Source: JBDSZL01 sp039925145 (GTDB lineage Bacteria > Acidobacteriota > Vicinamibacteria > Vicinamibacterales > SCN-69-37). Taken from it: DNA of 12,738 nt. The position numbers and the translations under genes were made by a program. Shown here in pieces: positions 6,847 to 12,738 of the stretch. Numbering within the stretch: the first letter of the stretch is position 1; every line of letters begins with the position of its first letter. The notes under the pieces were generated by a model. That model had not been told where the DNA came from. It ran no database searches and was given only the letters and a program-made list of their open reading frames with translations. The DNA lies in contig JBDSZL010000093.1 in NCBI GenBank assembly GCA_039925145.1, forward strand, positions 1 through 12,738. Direction: 5' to 3'.

Positions 6847-6895
6847 CCCGGTCTGACCGGGGAGTGAGTGTGCCGCGGCCCTGGCGCAAGCCAGG
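6847..6895. repeat. Two hairpins in the glycerate kinase-rnr spacer
   Basis: CCCGGT-CTG-ACCGGG (6847-6861) and CCTGGC-GCAA-GCCAGG (6880-6895) are each perfect 6-bp stems. They fill most of the 111-bp spacer after the kinase stop. No T-run follows in the direction of transcription (minus strand), so termination is possible but not canonical. Confidence 0.4.
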
Positions 6896-6914
6896 TCCTG
6901 CGACGGGGATGTGT

Positions 6915-8243
6915 TCAGGCGTCGAGCAGCAGAATCTGCAGGTCGCCGACGTTCGTGCCCGAAGGACCGGTTTTAACCAGTGCCTCCAGTTGTTGAAGAA
7001 GCGGATACGTGTCGTTGCGGGCGAGCGCGTCGCGCACCAGACCTGACGCGCCGGCACCAAGCGCGCCCCACATGTCGGAGGTCACGAATCCACCGGCGGC
7101 ATCGGTCGGGCCATCGACGCCATCGGTGCCGACGCTGGCCAGTGCGGCGGGCGCGGCGCCCGACAGCGCGGTCAGCGCCGCTACTGCGAGCTCCTGGTTA
7201 CGACCACCGTGGCCGCTGCCGCGCACATGCACCGTGGTCTCGCCCGAGGCGATCACACACGCCGGCCGCTCGTACGACACGGCCCGCGCAATGAGTGCGG
7301 GCCCGGCAAGATGCGCCTCACCCACCACGGGCGCTCGCTCCATGTGGACGTGGTAGCCAAGCCGCGCGGCTGTGTCTCGTGCGGCGGTCATGGCATCCTG
7401 TCGCGACCCCACCAGCCAGTAAGCACTCGATTTCAGTCGAGGGTCCCCCGGGGGTACGGGGCCCCCGACGCGACCGGCGGCCCCCGCCTCGAGATGTCGA
7501 AGAGCTGCCGCAGGAATCACACCACGAAGACTGTGCCTATCGAGAACCGCCAGCGCGTCGTCGAAGGAAGAAGCGTCGCCTACTGTCGGGCCCGACGCAA
7601 TGACAGCGGGATCGTCTTCCACCGGCGTGCAAACGTCGGAGATCGCCAGCGTCACCACGCGTCCCGCTCTGGCGGCGAGCTGGCCGCCCTTGATGGCGGA
7701 CAGGTGCCGCCGGACCATGTTGATTTCGGAGATGTCGAGCCCGGCCCGAAGCAGGCATCCGGTCGTCGCGGCCTTGTCGGCGATGGTCAGCCCCTCGCCA
7801 GGCACTGCGAGCATAGCGGAGGCACCGCCCGACAGACACACGAGAAGCAGGCCATGTTCGCGCAACGTCTGGTCGGCGAGTGAGAGTGCCGCGCGGCCCG
7901 CTGCCTCGCTCTCTGCGTTTGGCTGGGGATGCGAGGCGGCGACGACGTGCCAGGCCTTGTGGGTTTGAACCGACGCGGGCGCTGTCAGTACTCCGGCCCG
8001 GAGATGGGCACCCAGCCATTGTTCGGCCGCAGCAGCCATTCCCACCGCGGCCTTGCCGGCCGCGACCACGCGAACGGGACCAGCCGTGCGCAGCTCGTCG
8101 TCGAGCGCGCTCAGGCCTCGGGCAGTGAGTCGCTGCGCATCCACGGCAGAGAGCGCGGCCGATGTAATGGCCGCCAGATGCTGACGGAGACGCGCGTTAG
8201 TGGAGCTGATCGGGTTCGGTCCAGGCGGAGAGCTTGGTGACAA
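6915..8243 (-). CDS. Glycerate 2-kinase (MOFRL/GckA family)
   Basis: A 442-residue protein of the DUF4147-MOFRL glycerate kinase family, which phosphorylates D-glycerate to 2-phosphoglycerate with ATP (EC 2.7.1.165) and links glyoxylate/serine-type carbon to lower glycolysis. Motifs in order: VRVVAAGKAAVGMA near residue 60; the nucleotide-binding CLSGGASAML; NMVRRHLSAIKGGQLA; SDVCTPVEDDPAVIASGPTVGD; GHGGRNQELAVAAL; GTDGVDGPTDAAGG; and the C-terminal MOFRL signature TGPSGTNVGDLQILL. The only conventional start in the frame is TTG 8243, because an in-frame stop lies 27 nt further upstream. This start has no ribosome site and lies 47 bp inside the upstream gene, so translational coupling is likely. 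No other glycerate-pathway gene is in the window. Confidence 0.93.
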   Translation of the reverse strand: MSPSSPPGPNPISSTNARLRQHLAAITSAALSAVDAQRLTARGLSALDDELRTAGPVRVVAAGKAAVGMAAAAEQWLGAHLRAGVLTAPASVQTHKAWHVVAASHPQPNAESEAAGRAALSLADQTLREHGLLLVCLSGGASAMLAVPGEGLTIADKAATTGCLLRAGLDISEINMVRRHLSAIKGGQLAARAGRVVTLAISDVCTPVEDDPAVIASGPTVGDASSFDDALAVLDRHSLRGVIPAAALRHLEAGAAGRVGGPVPPGDPRLKSSAYWLVGSRQDAMTAARDTAARLGYHVHMERAPVVGEAHLAGPALIARAVSYERPACVIASGETTVHVRGSGHGGRNQELAVAALTALSGAAPAALASVGTDGVDGPTDAAGGFVTSDMWGALGAGASGLVRDALARNDTYPLLQQLEALVKTGPSGTNVGDLQILLLDA

Positions 8244-8583
8244 GGTCGAATTTGCGCAGCAGCGCCGTCATCATCTGACAGGCGTCGTGGCGGCGGCAGA
8301 GCTGGTCGAGTTGCCCGACAATGCTCGCGAGCGCGTCTTCAACCTGGGCGATGGCGACTTCGGAGTAGTACTCCCGCTGCCGGTTGAGACACGCATGATG
8401 CTTGAGAAATTCTTCGCGGAAGAAATCGGCGAGACATTCGCAGGACGGGCTGTACAGCGAGGCCCGTTGACCCGCGACATCGACGGTGTTCTGGCGACTT
8501 TTCAAATCCACAGGAGCAAATTCAGTGTAAACAGAGTCGTTCACACTGTCAATGTACGGATGCAGAATCCCAAAGATCGGCAT
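8197..8583 (-). CDS. Small Cys-containing protein of unknown function
   Basis: I do not recognise this 128-residue protein (104 residues if it starts at GTG 8511). Cysteines cluster as SPSCECL, KHHACL and LCRRHDAC, and the C-terminal half reads as amphipathic helices (VEDALASIVGQLDQL, MTALLRKFDLVTKL). No signal peptide or membrane segment is seen. The pattern could suit metal binding, but no known motif matches. It lies between gatB (stop 55 bp away) and the glycerate kinase, whose frame it overlaps by 47 bp. The start is uncertain: ATG 8622 has no clear ribosome site; ATG 8583 has GGGGA upstream and is used here; but a strong promoter at 8552-8524 lies inside this extension, where third-position GC is only about 50% against about 70% later. 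GTG 8511 is therefore a serious alternative. The strand choice rests on codon bias and gene order. Confidence 0.6.
   Translation of the reverse strand: MPIFGILHPYIDSVNDSVYTEFAPVDLKSRQNTVDVAGQRASLYSPSCECLADFFREEFLKHHACLNRQREYYSEVAIAQVEDALASIVGQLDQLCRRHDACQMMTALLRKFDLVTKLSAWTEPDQLH
8524..8552 (-). promoter_or_regulatory. Consensus-like promoter inside the 5' part of the unknown gene
   Basis: On the minus strand TTGACA (8552-8547) is a perfect -35, followed by 17 nt and TACACT (8529-8524), the same -10 as groESL. Transcription would start at about 8518-8517, only a few nt before GTG 8511. It would drive the unknown protein and the glycerate kinase independently of gatB. Confidence 0.7.
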
Positions 8584-8638
8584 TTGGGTTCCCCAAGCTC
8601 TGCTTCGCAGTGGCGAAATCATTTCGGTCCGACGCGCG

Positions 8639-10105
8639 CTAGGGCCCGGTGCCGATGGCGGCTCTCAGGAGAGACGTGACGACCGTGGGGTTCGCCTTGC
8701 CGCGACTGGCCTTCATCACCTGCCCGACGAGAAAGCCGAACGTGTTGTTGCGGCCTGCCAGAACCTGGGCCACTGCGTCCGGGTTCGTCTCGATAACGGA
8801 TGCCACCAAGGCACTGAGGGCCGACTCGTCGCCGATCTGCGCCAGCCCCCCTTTGTCCACGATTGACTGCGCGCCCTCCGCGGAATCGCACATCTGTTCG
8901 AAGACGTCCTTGGCAACGGTGCTGCTGATGACCTGGCGTTCGGCCAGCGAGATCAACTCGGCCAGTCGGACGGCCGAAATTGGAAACCGCGCCATGTCGT
9001 CCGCCCCGGCGTCCTTGAGCTTCCGGCGTACTTCACCCTGCATCCAGTTACTTGCCGCCTTCGGCGGAGCGCCCGCGCTGACGAGCGTCTCGAAGTAGAT
9101 CGCCCCGCCCGTAATGAGCCGCACGAGCAGGTCGGCGTCGTAATCGTTGAGGGCATAGCTCGACATCAGGCGCTGCTTGCGCGCCTCCGGCAACTCGGGC
9201 AGAGCGGCCCGGATCGATGCGACCCAGACGGGGTCCACTTCGAGGGGCGGCAGGTCGGGCTCGGGAAAGTACCGGTAGTCGTGCGCCTCCTCCTTGCTCC
9301 GCATCGACGTCGTCTCGCCCGCGACGCTGTCCCACAGGCGCGTTTCCTGACGGACGCGGCCGCCGGATTGAACGAGTTCGATCTGCCTGTCGATTTCGAA
9401 CTCGAGTGCCTTCTGCAGGTATCGGAAGGAGTTGACGTTCTTGACCTCCGCTTTGGTGCCGAGGGTGGTGGTGCCGGACGGCCGGATGGAGATGTTCGCA
9501 TCGCACCTCAGGCTGCCCTCTTCCATGTTGCCGTCGTTCACTCCGAGGGCGACGAGAATCTCGCGCAGACGTGAGAAGCACTCCGCCGCGTCGGCCGCCG
9601 ATCGCAGATCGGGCTCGGTCACGATCTCGATGAGCGGGACGCCGCTGCGGTTGAAGTCGAGCGAGGTCAGGCGGTCAGCGTCGGCGTCGGCATGGTGCAG
9701 CGACTTACCGGCGTCCTCTTCCATATGCACGCGCGTGATACCCACTCGCGGCGTCATGGCAGTCTCTGGCAGCGCGAGGCATCCGGCTGTCGCGAGCGGC
9801 TGTTCGTACTGGGAAATCTGGTAGCCCTTCGGCAGGTCCGGATAGAAGTAGTTCTTTCGGGCGAAGACCGAACGTGCCTGGATGGTGCAGCCGAGCGCCA
9901 GCGCCGCACGAATCGCGAGCTCGACAGCGCGCTGGTTCAGGACCGGCAGGGCTCCAGGCAGCCCGAGGCACACCGGGCAGATTTGCGTATTCGGTGGTGC
10001 TCCAAAGGCGGTCGAGCACCCGCAGAAGATTTTGGTGACCGTCGAGAGCTGCGCGTGAATCTCGAGGCCGATGACCGGCTCGTAGGTGATGATGGGCACC
10101 GGCAC
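8639..10105 (-). CDS. gatB: Aspartyl/glutamyl-tRNA(Asn/Gln) amidotransferase subunit B
   Basis: A 488-residue subunit of the GatCAB complex, which converts misacylated Glu-tRNA(Gln) or Asp-tRNA(Asn) to the correct amide in the cytoplasm. GatB binds the tRNA and carries the kinase/transamidase site. Seen: YEPVIGLEIHAQLST at the N-terminus; four cysteines (C28, C30, C43, C46 in FCGCS and ICPVCLGLPG) that bind zinc in known GatB structures; ARKNYFYPDLPKGYQISQYEQP; and EDAGKSLH. A C-terminal YqeY-like domain ends in the typical VGQVMKASRGKANPTVV. Length is normal. The most upstream start is GTG 10105 (an in-frame TAG lies 6 nt before it), but TAGAAT abuts it, so GTG 10099 may be the true leaderless start. 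gatA and gatC are not adjacent. Confidence 0.98.
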   Translation of the reverse strand: MPVPIITYEPVIGLEIHAQLSTVTKIFCGCSTAFGAPPNTQICPVCLGLPGALPVLNQRAVELAIRAALALGCTIQARSVFARKNYFYPDLPKGYQISQYEQPLATAGCLALPETAMTPRVGITRVHMEEDAGKSLHHADADADRLTSLDFNRSGVPLIEIVTEPDLRSAADAAECFSRLREILVALGVNDGNMEEGSLRCDANISIRPSGTTTLGTKAEVKNVNSFRYLQKALEFEIDRQIELVQSGGRVRQETRLWDSVAGETTSMRSKEEAHDYRYFPEPDLPPLEVDPVWVASIRAALPELPEARKQRLMSSYALNDYDADLLVRLITGGAIYFETLVSAGAPPKAASNWMQGEVRRKLKDAGADDMARFPISAVRLAELISLAERQVISSTVAKDVFEQMCDSAEGAQSIVDKGGLAQIGDESALSALVASVIETNPDAVAQVLAGRNNTFGFLVGQVMKASRGKANPTVVTSLLRAAIGTGP

Positions 10106-10111
10106 ATTCTA
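10106..10111 (-). promoter_or_regulatory. Probable -10 box of gatB
   Basis: TAGAAT on the minus strand (5/6 to consensus) lies directly against GTG 10105 and 6 nt before the in-frame GTG 10099. A transcript from it would begin near 10099. No good -35 is seen at 17 nt. Confidence 0.4.
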
Positions 10112-10187
10112 ACGAAGAGACCGGGCGTCCTCGCCGAACGCTCCGGGGTTCCGTCAGAACGACTCGCAGGGCGGATGAGGAAGCAGC

Positions 10188-11150
10188 ATGTGTGTGATCG
10201 CTCGCCGGTTCGGGTTCGTCCTGGCCGCGCTGCTGTTCGTGCGGTGTGTCGAGGTGCCAGGCCCACGCGCGACCGAACTGCCCTCCCCTCCGCCATCTGT
10301 TGCCCTGGGAGACCTGAGGGTGAGCGTCGGCGGGCGGGTCGTCTCTGTCGCACTCGAGGAGTACGTGGTGGGGACGGCGCTGTCAGAAGTGTCGCCGGTT
10401 GGCGAATCTCCGGACGTCGAGCGCCGCATCTTCGAGGTGCAGGCCATTCTGGCGAGGACCTACGCGGTGGCGCATCTCCGCCGGCACGCGGCCGACGGTT
10501 ACGATCTCTGTGACGGGACACATTGCCAGCTTTATCAGCCCGGCCGTCTCACGACTTCGCGGTTTGCCCCGACGGCGCGGCAGGCTGTCACGCGCACGGC
10601 GGGCAAGATTCTGACGTTCGGTGGACGACCCGCCGAAGCGCTCTACCACTCGGACTGCGGGGGCCACACCTCTCCCTCGACGACTGCCTGGGGCGGTAGC
10701 CCAGTCCCCTACCTCGCTGGCGGAGCCGACATTCTTCCTCCTGGAACGCACCACCTCTGGACGCTCACGCTGTCCAATCTGGACCTGCGCTCCGCGCTTA
10801 ACGCAGAACCCCGCACCGCTGTTGGCCGCCGGCTCGACCGGGTGTCGGTGCCCGCGAGGGACGCGAGCGGCCGAATTGCCGAAATCGAGCTGCTCGGCGA
10901 GAAGCGGGTTGTTCTGCGCGGCGAGCAGTTTCGTGCGGCGGTCAATGCGAAGCTTGGGGACCGCGCGATTCAAAGCACGCGGTTCACCGTGGTTCGAATG
11001 GGGTCGGCGTTTCGCTTCACCGGCAGCGGCTTTGGCCACGGCGTGGGAGTGTGCCAGGTCGGCGCCGCGGCTCGCGCGCGCCGAGGGGAATCGGTGGAAA
11101 CCATCCTGCGGACCTACCTGCCTGGCACTCGTCTCGCGGCTGACCGCTGA
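10188..11150 (+). CDS. SpoIID/LytB-domain protein (peptidoglycan-acting)
   Basis: A 320-residue secreted or anchored protein with a SpoIID domain. SpoIID of endospore formers is a lytic transglycosylase that cleaves denuded glycan strands; homologues are common in non-sporulating bacteria. Seen: a hydrophobic N-terminal signal (residues about 7-19, RRFGFVLAALLFV) then Cys20, whose FVRC context is a poor lipobox; LEEYVVGTALSEVSP with Glu67 in the place of the catalytic Glu; FEVQAILARTYAV; CDGTHCQLY (C108, H112, C113), resembling the metal site of clostridial SpoIID; ALYHSDCGGHTS; WGGSPVPYL; and the C-terminal GSGFGHGVGVCQVGA. ATG 10188 has GAGGAAG at a good distance. It diverges from gatB. Envelope location next to an ECF sigma factor fits cell-wall homeostasis, which is inference. 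Confidence 0.92.
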   Translation: MCVIARRFGFVLAALLFVRCVEVPGPRATELPSPPPSVALGDLRVSVGGRVVSVALEEYVVGTALSEVSPVGESPDVERRIFEVQAILARTYAVAHLRRHAADGYDLCDGTHCQLYQPGRLTTSRFAPTARQAVTRTAGKILTFGGRPAEALYHSDCGGHTSPSTTAWGGSPVPYLAGGADILPPGTHHLWTLTLSNLDLRSALNAEPRTAVGRRLDRVSVPARDASGRIAEIELLGEKRVVLRGEQFRAAVNAKLGDRAIQSTRFTVVRMGSAFRFTGSGFGHGVGVCQVGAAARARRGESVETILRTYLPGTRLAADR

Positions 11151-11181
11151 CAGATCTGTCTCGGCCGGGCTCGCCGCCCGG
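11149..11181 (+). repeat. Palindrome and hairpin between spoIID-like gene and sigma factor
   Basis: GACAGATCTGTC (11149-11160) is a perfect 12-bp palindrome overlapping the stop codon of the SpoIID gene. CCGGGC-TCGCC-GCCCGG (11165-11181) is a perfect 6-bp hairpin just after it. There is no T-tract. A second smaller inverted repeat, ACAAC-N6-GTTGT, lies at 11207-11222, and a weak -10-like TAAGAT at 11193-11198. The region may hold an operator or a weak terminator for the next gene. Confidence 0.45.
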
Positions 11182-11231
11182 TGGATTCAGGCTAAGATCA
11201 ACGTAAACAACCGCGCAGTTGTGACGTAACT

Positions 11232-11906
11232 ATGACAGGAGACGTCTCCCCGCCCGTGAGCGCCAAAGAGGCCGACGCCCGTGTGGCGGTCGAGGTCAAG
11301 GCGTTACATGCGCAGGGACGCGTCGATGCGGCGCGCGAGCGCTACGCGGAGCTGGTGACGCGGTACCAGCGCCGTGCCGTGCGAATCGCGTTTTATTATC
11401 TGCGCGAGGCGGCCGACGCAGACGAGGCAGTCCAGGACGCGTTCGTCAAGGCGTACCTGCACATTGGCACGTTTCGCGAGGAGTTGCCGTTCGAGGTCTG
11501 GTTCACGCGCATCCTCATCAATGGGTGCCTCGACCGGTTGAAAGCGCGACGCCGGCGCGAACGGTGGATGGCCCCCGCCCCGCTCGATCCGGACGGCAAC
11601 GAGCGCGACCCGGCGGAGTACTTGCCATCCCGTGGCATGACGCCCGAAGAGCAGGTGCTTTCGAACGAGCGCTGGGGGCAGGTCAAGTCGGCGCTGTCGG
11701 AGCTGCCAGAACGGCAGCGGATGGTGTTCATGTTGAGTCATTTCGAAGGACGCACGTCGCGGGAGGTCAGCGCCATGACGGGGCTGAACGAGTCGACGGT
11801 TCGCGTCCATCTGTTCAGGGCGATTCGACGTCTGCGCGGCCTGCTCGGTGGGCGCGCAACGTCGAAGCTGACGCCAAGTGGGAGGAAGAGCCGTGCGATT
11901 CGCTGA
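11232..11906 (+). CDS. ECF-family (RpoE-like) RNA polymerase sigma factor
   Basis: A 224-residue extracytoplasmic-function sigma factor that redirects RNA polymerase to stress genes. Region 2 spans about residues 35-105, with ADADEAVQDAFVKAYLHI (core/-10 binding) and FEVWFTRILINGCLDRLKARRRR. A linker follows, then region 4 at about 145-203, with LSELPERQRMVFMLSHFEGRTSREVSAMTGLNESTVRVHLFRA as two pieces of a helix-turn-helix for the -35. Regions 1 and 3 are absent, as expected. ATG 11232 lacks a clear ribosome site; an in-frame GTG at 11256 is a weaker alternative, and both lie before region 2. The next gene overlaps it by 14 bp and encodes a zinc-motif membrane anti-sigma factor, which makes this a coupled sigma/anti-sigma pair. 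The signal is unknown. No autoregulatory ECF -35 was identified upstream. Confidence 0.94.
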   Translation: MTGDVSPPVSAKEADARVAVEVKALHAQGRVDAARERYAELVTRYQRRAVRIAFYYLREAADADEAVQDAFVKAYLHIGTFREELPFEVWFTRILINGCLDRLKARRRRERWMAPAPLDPDGNERDPAEYLPSRGMTPEEQVLSNERWGQVKSALSELPERQRMVFMLSHFEGRTSREVSAMTGLNESTVRVHLFRAIRRLRGLLGGRATSKLTPSGRKSRAIR

Positions 11907-12507
11907 TGTGGTATTGCGGCAGGGACATCTATCGGAGGCAGCGCTGGTGGCTGCCGTCTTGACCGCCGATCGCCCCCCGCACCTCGATCGCTGCTCCAGT
12001 TGTGCGGACCGTGCGGTGGAGCTCGCCCGCTGGCTCAGCGACATGCGCGACCAGGCGACGGCCGCGACAGACGCGGCATTCCCGCAGGAACGGCTTGCCA
12101 TGCAGCAGGCGCAGATTCTGCGCAAGCTCGAGCAACTCGACGAGCCGGCACGGGTGATAGCGTTTCCGACGGCGGCCGGGCCCGCACAGCGCGACCCGGC
12201 GTTCGGCCGTGTGGCGCCGGCATGGGTCGGCGTCGCCGCTGCCGCCGGGCTCATCATCGGGGTCATCGGCGGCCAGGTCACCGCCCGTATCGGACCTTCC
12301 ACGGCCCCGACGCCACCCAAGGCCGCAACCGTGCAAACGCCTATGACGGCGCCCGACTCGCGGCCCTCCGTCACGCCAGACAGCCACGCCACCGACGCGT
12401 CGCTGCTCGATCTCGATCTCGAGGGATTCACGCCGGAGCCACTCCAGGGCATCGATCAGGGCACGCCCCGCCTCGTGCCCACCAGGTTCACCGCGCGTCG
12501 CAATTGA
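11893..12507 (+). CDS. Membrane anti-sigma factor with ZAS-type zinc motif
   Basis: A 204-residue single-pass protein expected to hold the preceding sigma factor inactive. The cytoplasmic N-terminus has H30-x3-C34-x2-C37 (PHLDRCSSCADR), the His-Cys-Cys core of the zinc-associated anti-sigma (ZAS) domain. A helical stretch follows (ERLAMQQAQILRKLEQL), then one transmembrane segment at about 110-127 (AWVGVAAAAGLIIGVIGG). A Pro/Thr/Ser-rich outer region of about 75 residues shows no recognisable sensor domain. GTG 11893 is chosen because GGAGGA (11881-11886) precedes it by a good distance; it lies inside the sigma gene, overlapping 14 bp, so the pair should be translated in a fixed ratio. The identification rests on motif, topology and position, since anti-sigma sequences diverge fast. 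Confidence 0.85.
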   Translation: MRFADVVLRQGHLSEAALVAAVLTADRPPHLDRCSSCADRAVELARWLSDMRDQATAATDAAFPQERLAMQQAQILRKLEQLDEPARVIAFPTAAGPAQRDPAFGRVAPAWVGVAAAAGLIIGVIGGQVTARIGPSTAPTPPKAATVQTPMTAPDSRPSVTPDSHATDASLLDLDLEGFTPEPLQGIDQGTPRLVPTRFTARRN

Positions 12508-12537
12508 TCGTGCAATCGGCGGCATCCGGCCCGAGAA

Positions 12538-12566
12538 CTGACGCCACCGCGTCGGCCGGTTACAAT
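12538..12566 (+). promoter_or_regulatory. Promoter before ispH
   Basis: CTGACG (12538-12543), a 17-nt spacer and TACAAT (12561-12566) resemble a housekeeping promoter (4/6 and 5/6). The -10 ends exactly 6 nt before ATG 12573, so transcription would start at or beside that codon. Confidence 0.6.
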
Positions 12567-12572
12567 CAGGAG

Positions 12573-12602
12573 ATGTCTCTGGCCCAGGTATGCCGCCGGT
12601 AG
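12573..12602 (+). CDS. Possible 9-codon upstream ORF overlapping the ispH start
   Basis: ATG 12573 opens MSLAQVCRR and stops at TAG 12600-12602, overlapping ATG 12590 of ispH by 13 bp in another frame. AGGAG touches the ATG with no spacing, so if it is translated, it is more likely as a leaderless start from the TACAAT promoter. Alternatively AGGAG serves ATG 12590 poorly (17 nt), or this is the true ispH start broken by a sequence error. It could equally be chance. Confidence 0.3.
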   Translation: MSLAQVCRR

Positions 12603-12738
12603 TCTTTCGTAAAGGCCTCAACCTCAAACAGGAGGTCGCCGGCGACCTGGCGGCCGCCTATCACAGCGCCCTCGTCGACACGGTGCGTGCGGGCGGTTTT
12701 GTCAGAGAGTCCGGCCGCCTTACCATCCATCTCGCGCG
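12590..12738 (+). CDS. ispH: 4-hydroxy-3-methylbut-2-enyl diphosphate reductase, 3'-truncated by the window
   Basis: The first 49 codons of a protein beginning MPPVVFRKGLNLKQEVAG and running through AAAYHSALVDTVRAGG to GRLTIHLA at the window edge. This pattern matches the N-terminus of cyanobacterial/plant-type IspH (LytB), where FRKGxxxxxEV, a Tyr-x-Ser segment and LTIRLA lead into the first iron-sulfur cysteine (AFGFCWGVERAV), which here falls outside the window. IspH is the [4Fe-4S] enzyme that makes IPP and DMAPP in the last step of the MEP pathway. ATG 12590 is the only reasonable start in frame; GGCCCAGG upstream is a weak ribosome site. The cysteines and the rest of the domain are unseen, so the call rests on the N-terminal pattern only. 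Confidence 0.75.
   Translation, partial: MPPVVFRKGLNLKQEVAGDLAAAYHSALVDTVRAGGFVRESGRLTIHLA

Noticed and set aside
8200..8679. A 159-codon plus-strand frame opposite the unknown gene
   Set aside because: It reads plausibly, but its third-position GC is lower than the minus frame over the downstream part, it runs into gatB antisense, and the surrounding genes and the strong promoter are on the minus strand. It is not fully excluded.
9692..10513. A 273-codon plus-strand frame spanning the gatB start and the SpoIID gene
   Set aside because: It is antisense to the conserved gatB N-terminus and then out of frame with the SpoIID gene; no family features.
11304..12452. A 382-codon minus-strand frame opposite the sigma/anti-sigma genes
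   Set aside because: It is antisense to a recognisable ECF sigma factor and its partner; composition is shadow-like (Ser/Arg/Ala/Cys).
1..12738. CRISPR array, insertion sequence, phage gene, tRNA or attachment site
   Set aside because: No regularly spaced repeats, transposase or integrase motifs, terminal inverted repeats or tRNA-like cloverleaf were noticed on either strand; the window looks like core chromosome.

Overview
This is a contiguous piece of a GC-rich bacterial chromosome carrying mostly housekeeping genes with tight spacing. The gene content suggests an Acidobacteriota genome, perhaps Vicinamibacteria-like: a TonB protein with a long cytoplasmic N-terminus and a Gly-rich linker, a SpoIID-type protein in a probable non-sporulating diderm, a cyanobacterial/plant-type IspH and a CIRCE-controlled groESL. 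Taxonomy is inferred from style only; no rRNA or marker alignment was possible. No mobile element, CRISPR array, tRNA or rRNA was seen.

Left part (1-3202, + strand): the 3' part of purC, a 70-residue Fis-type DNA-binding protein, and the groES-groEL operon. The operon has an unusually readable control region: TTGACC-N17-TACACT, a CIRCE operator for HrcA starting on the last base of the -10, an 8-bp hairpin in the leader, two perfect hairpins between groES and groEL, and a strong intrinsic terminator.

Middle (3272-6803): a tonB-family gene (-) diverges from a very small tatA (+, 49 aa, 4335-4484). tatA converges on rnr (RNase R, -), whose Lys-rich tail is encoded by A-runs.

Right-middle (6915-10105, - strand): gatB, a small Cys-containing protein of unknown function, and a glycerate 2-kinase, closely packed or overlapping. 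A consensus-like promoter (TTGACA-N17-TACACT) lies inside the 5' part of the unknown gene. Three starts in the window (rnr, gatB, ispH region) have a -10-like hexamer exactly 6 nt before a potential start codon, the geometry of leaderless mRNAs.

Right end (10188-12738, + strand): a SpoIID/LytB-domain protein, an ECF sigma factor overlapped by its zinc-motif membrane anti-sigma factor, and the first 49 codons of ispH. ispH is preceded by a promoter and a 9-codon upstream ORF that overlaps its start.

No wholly new multi-gene system is evident. The best leads are the unknown protein between gatB and the kinase with its internal promoter, the groE leader structures, and the leaderless-like starts, including the uORF at ispH.
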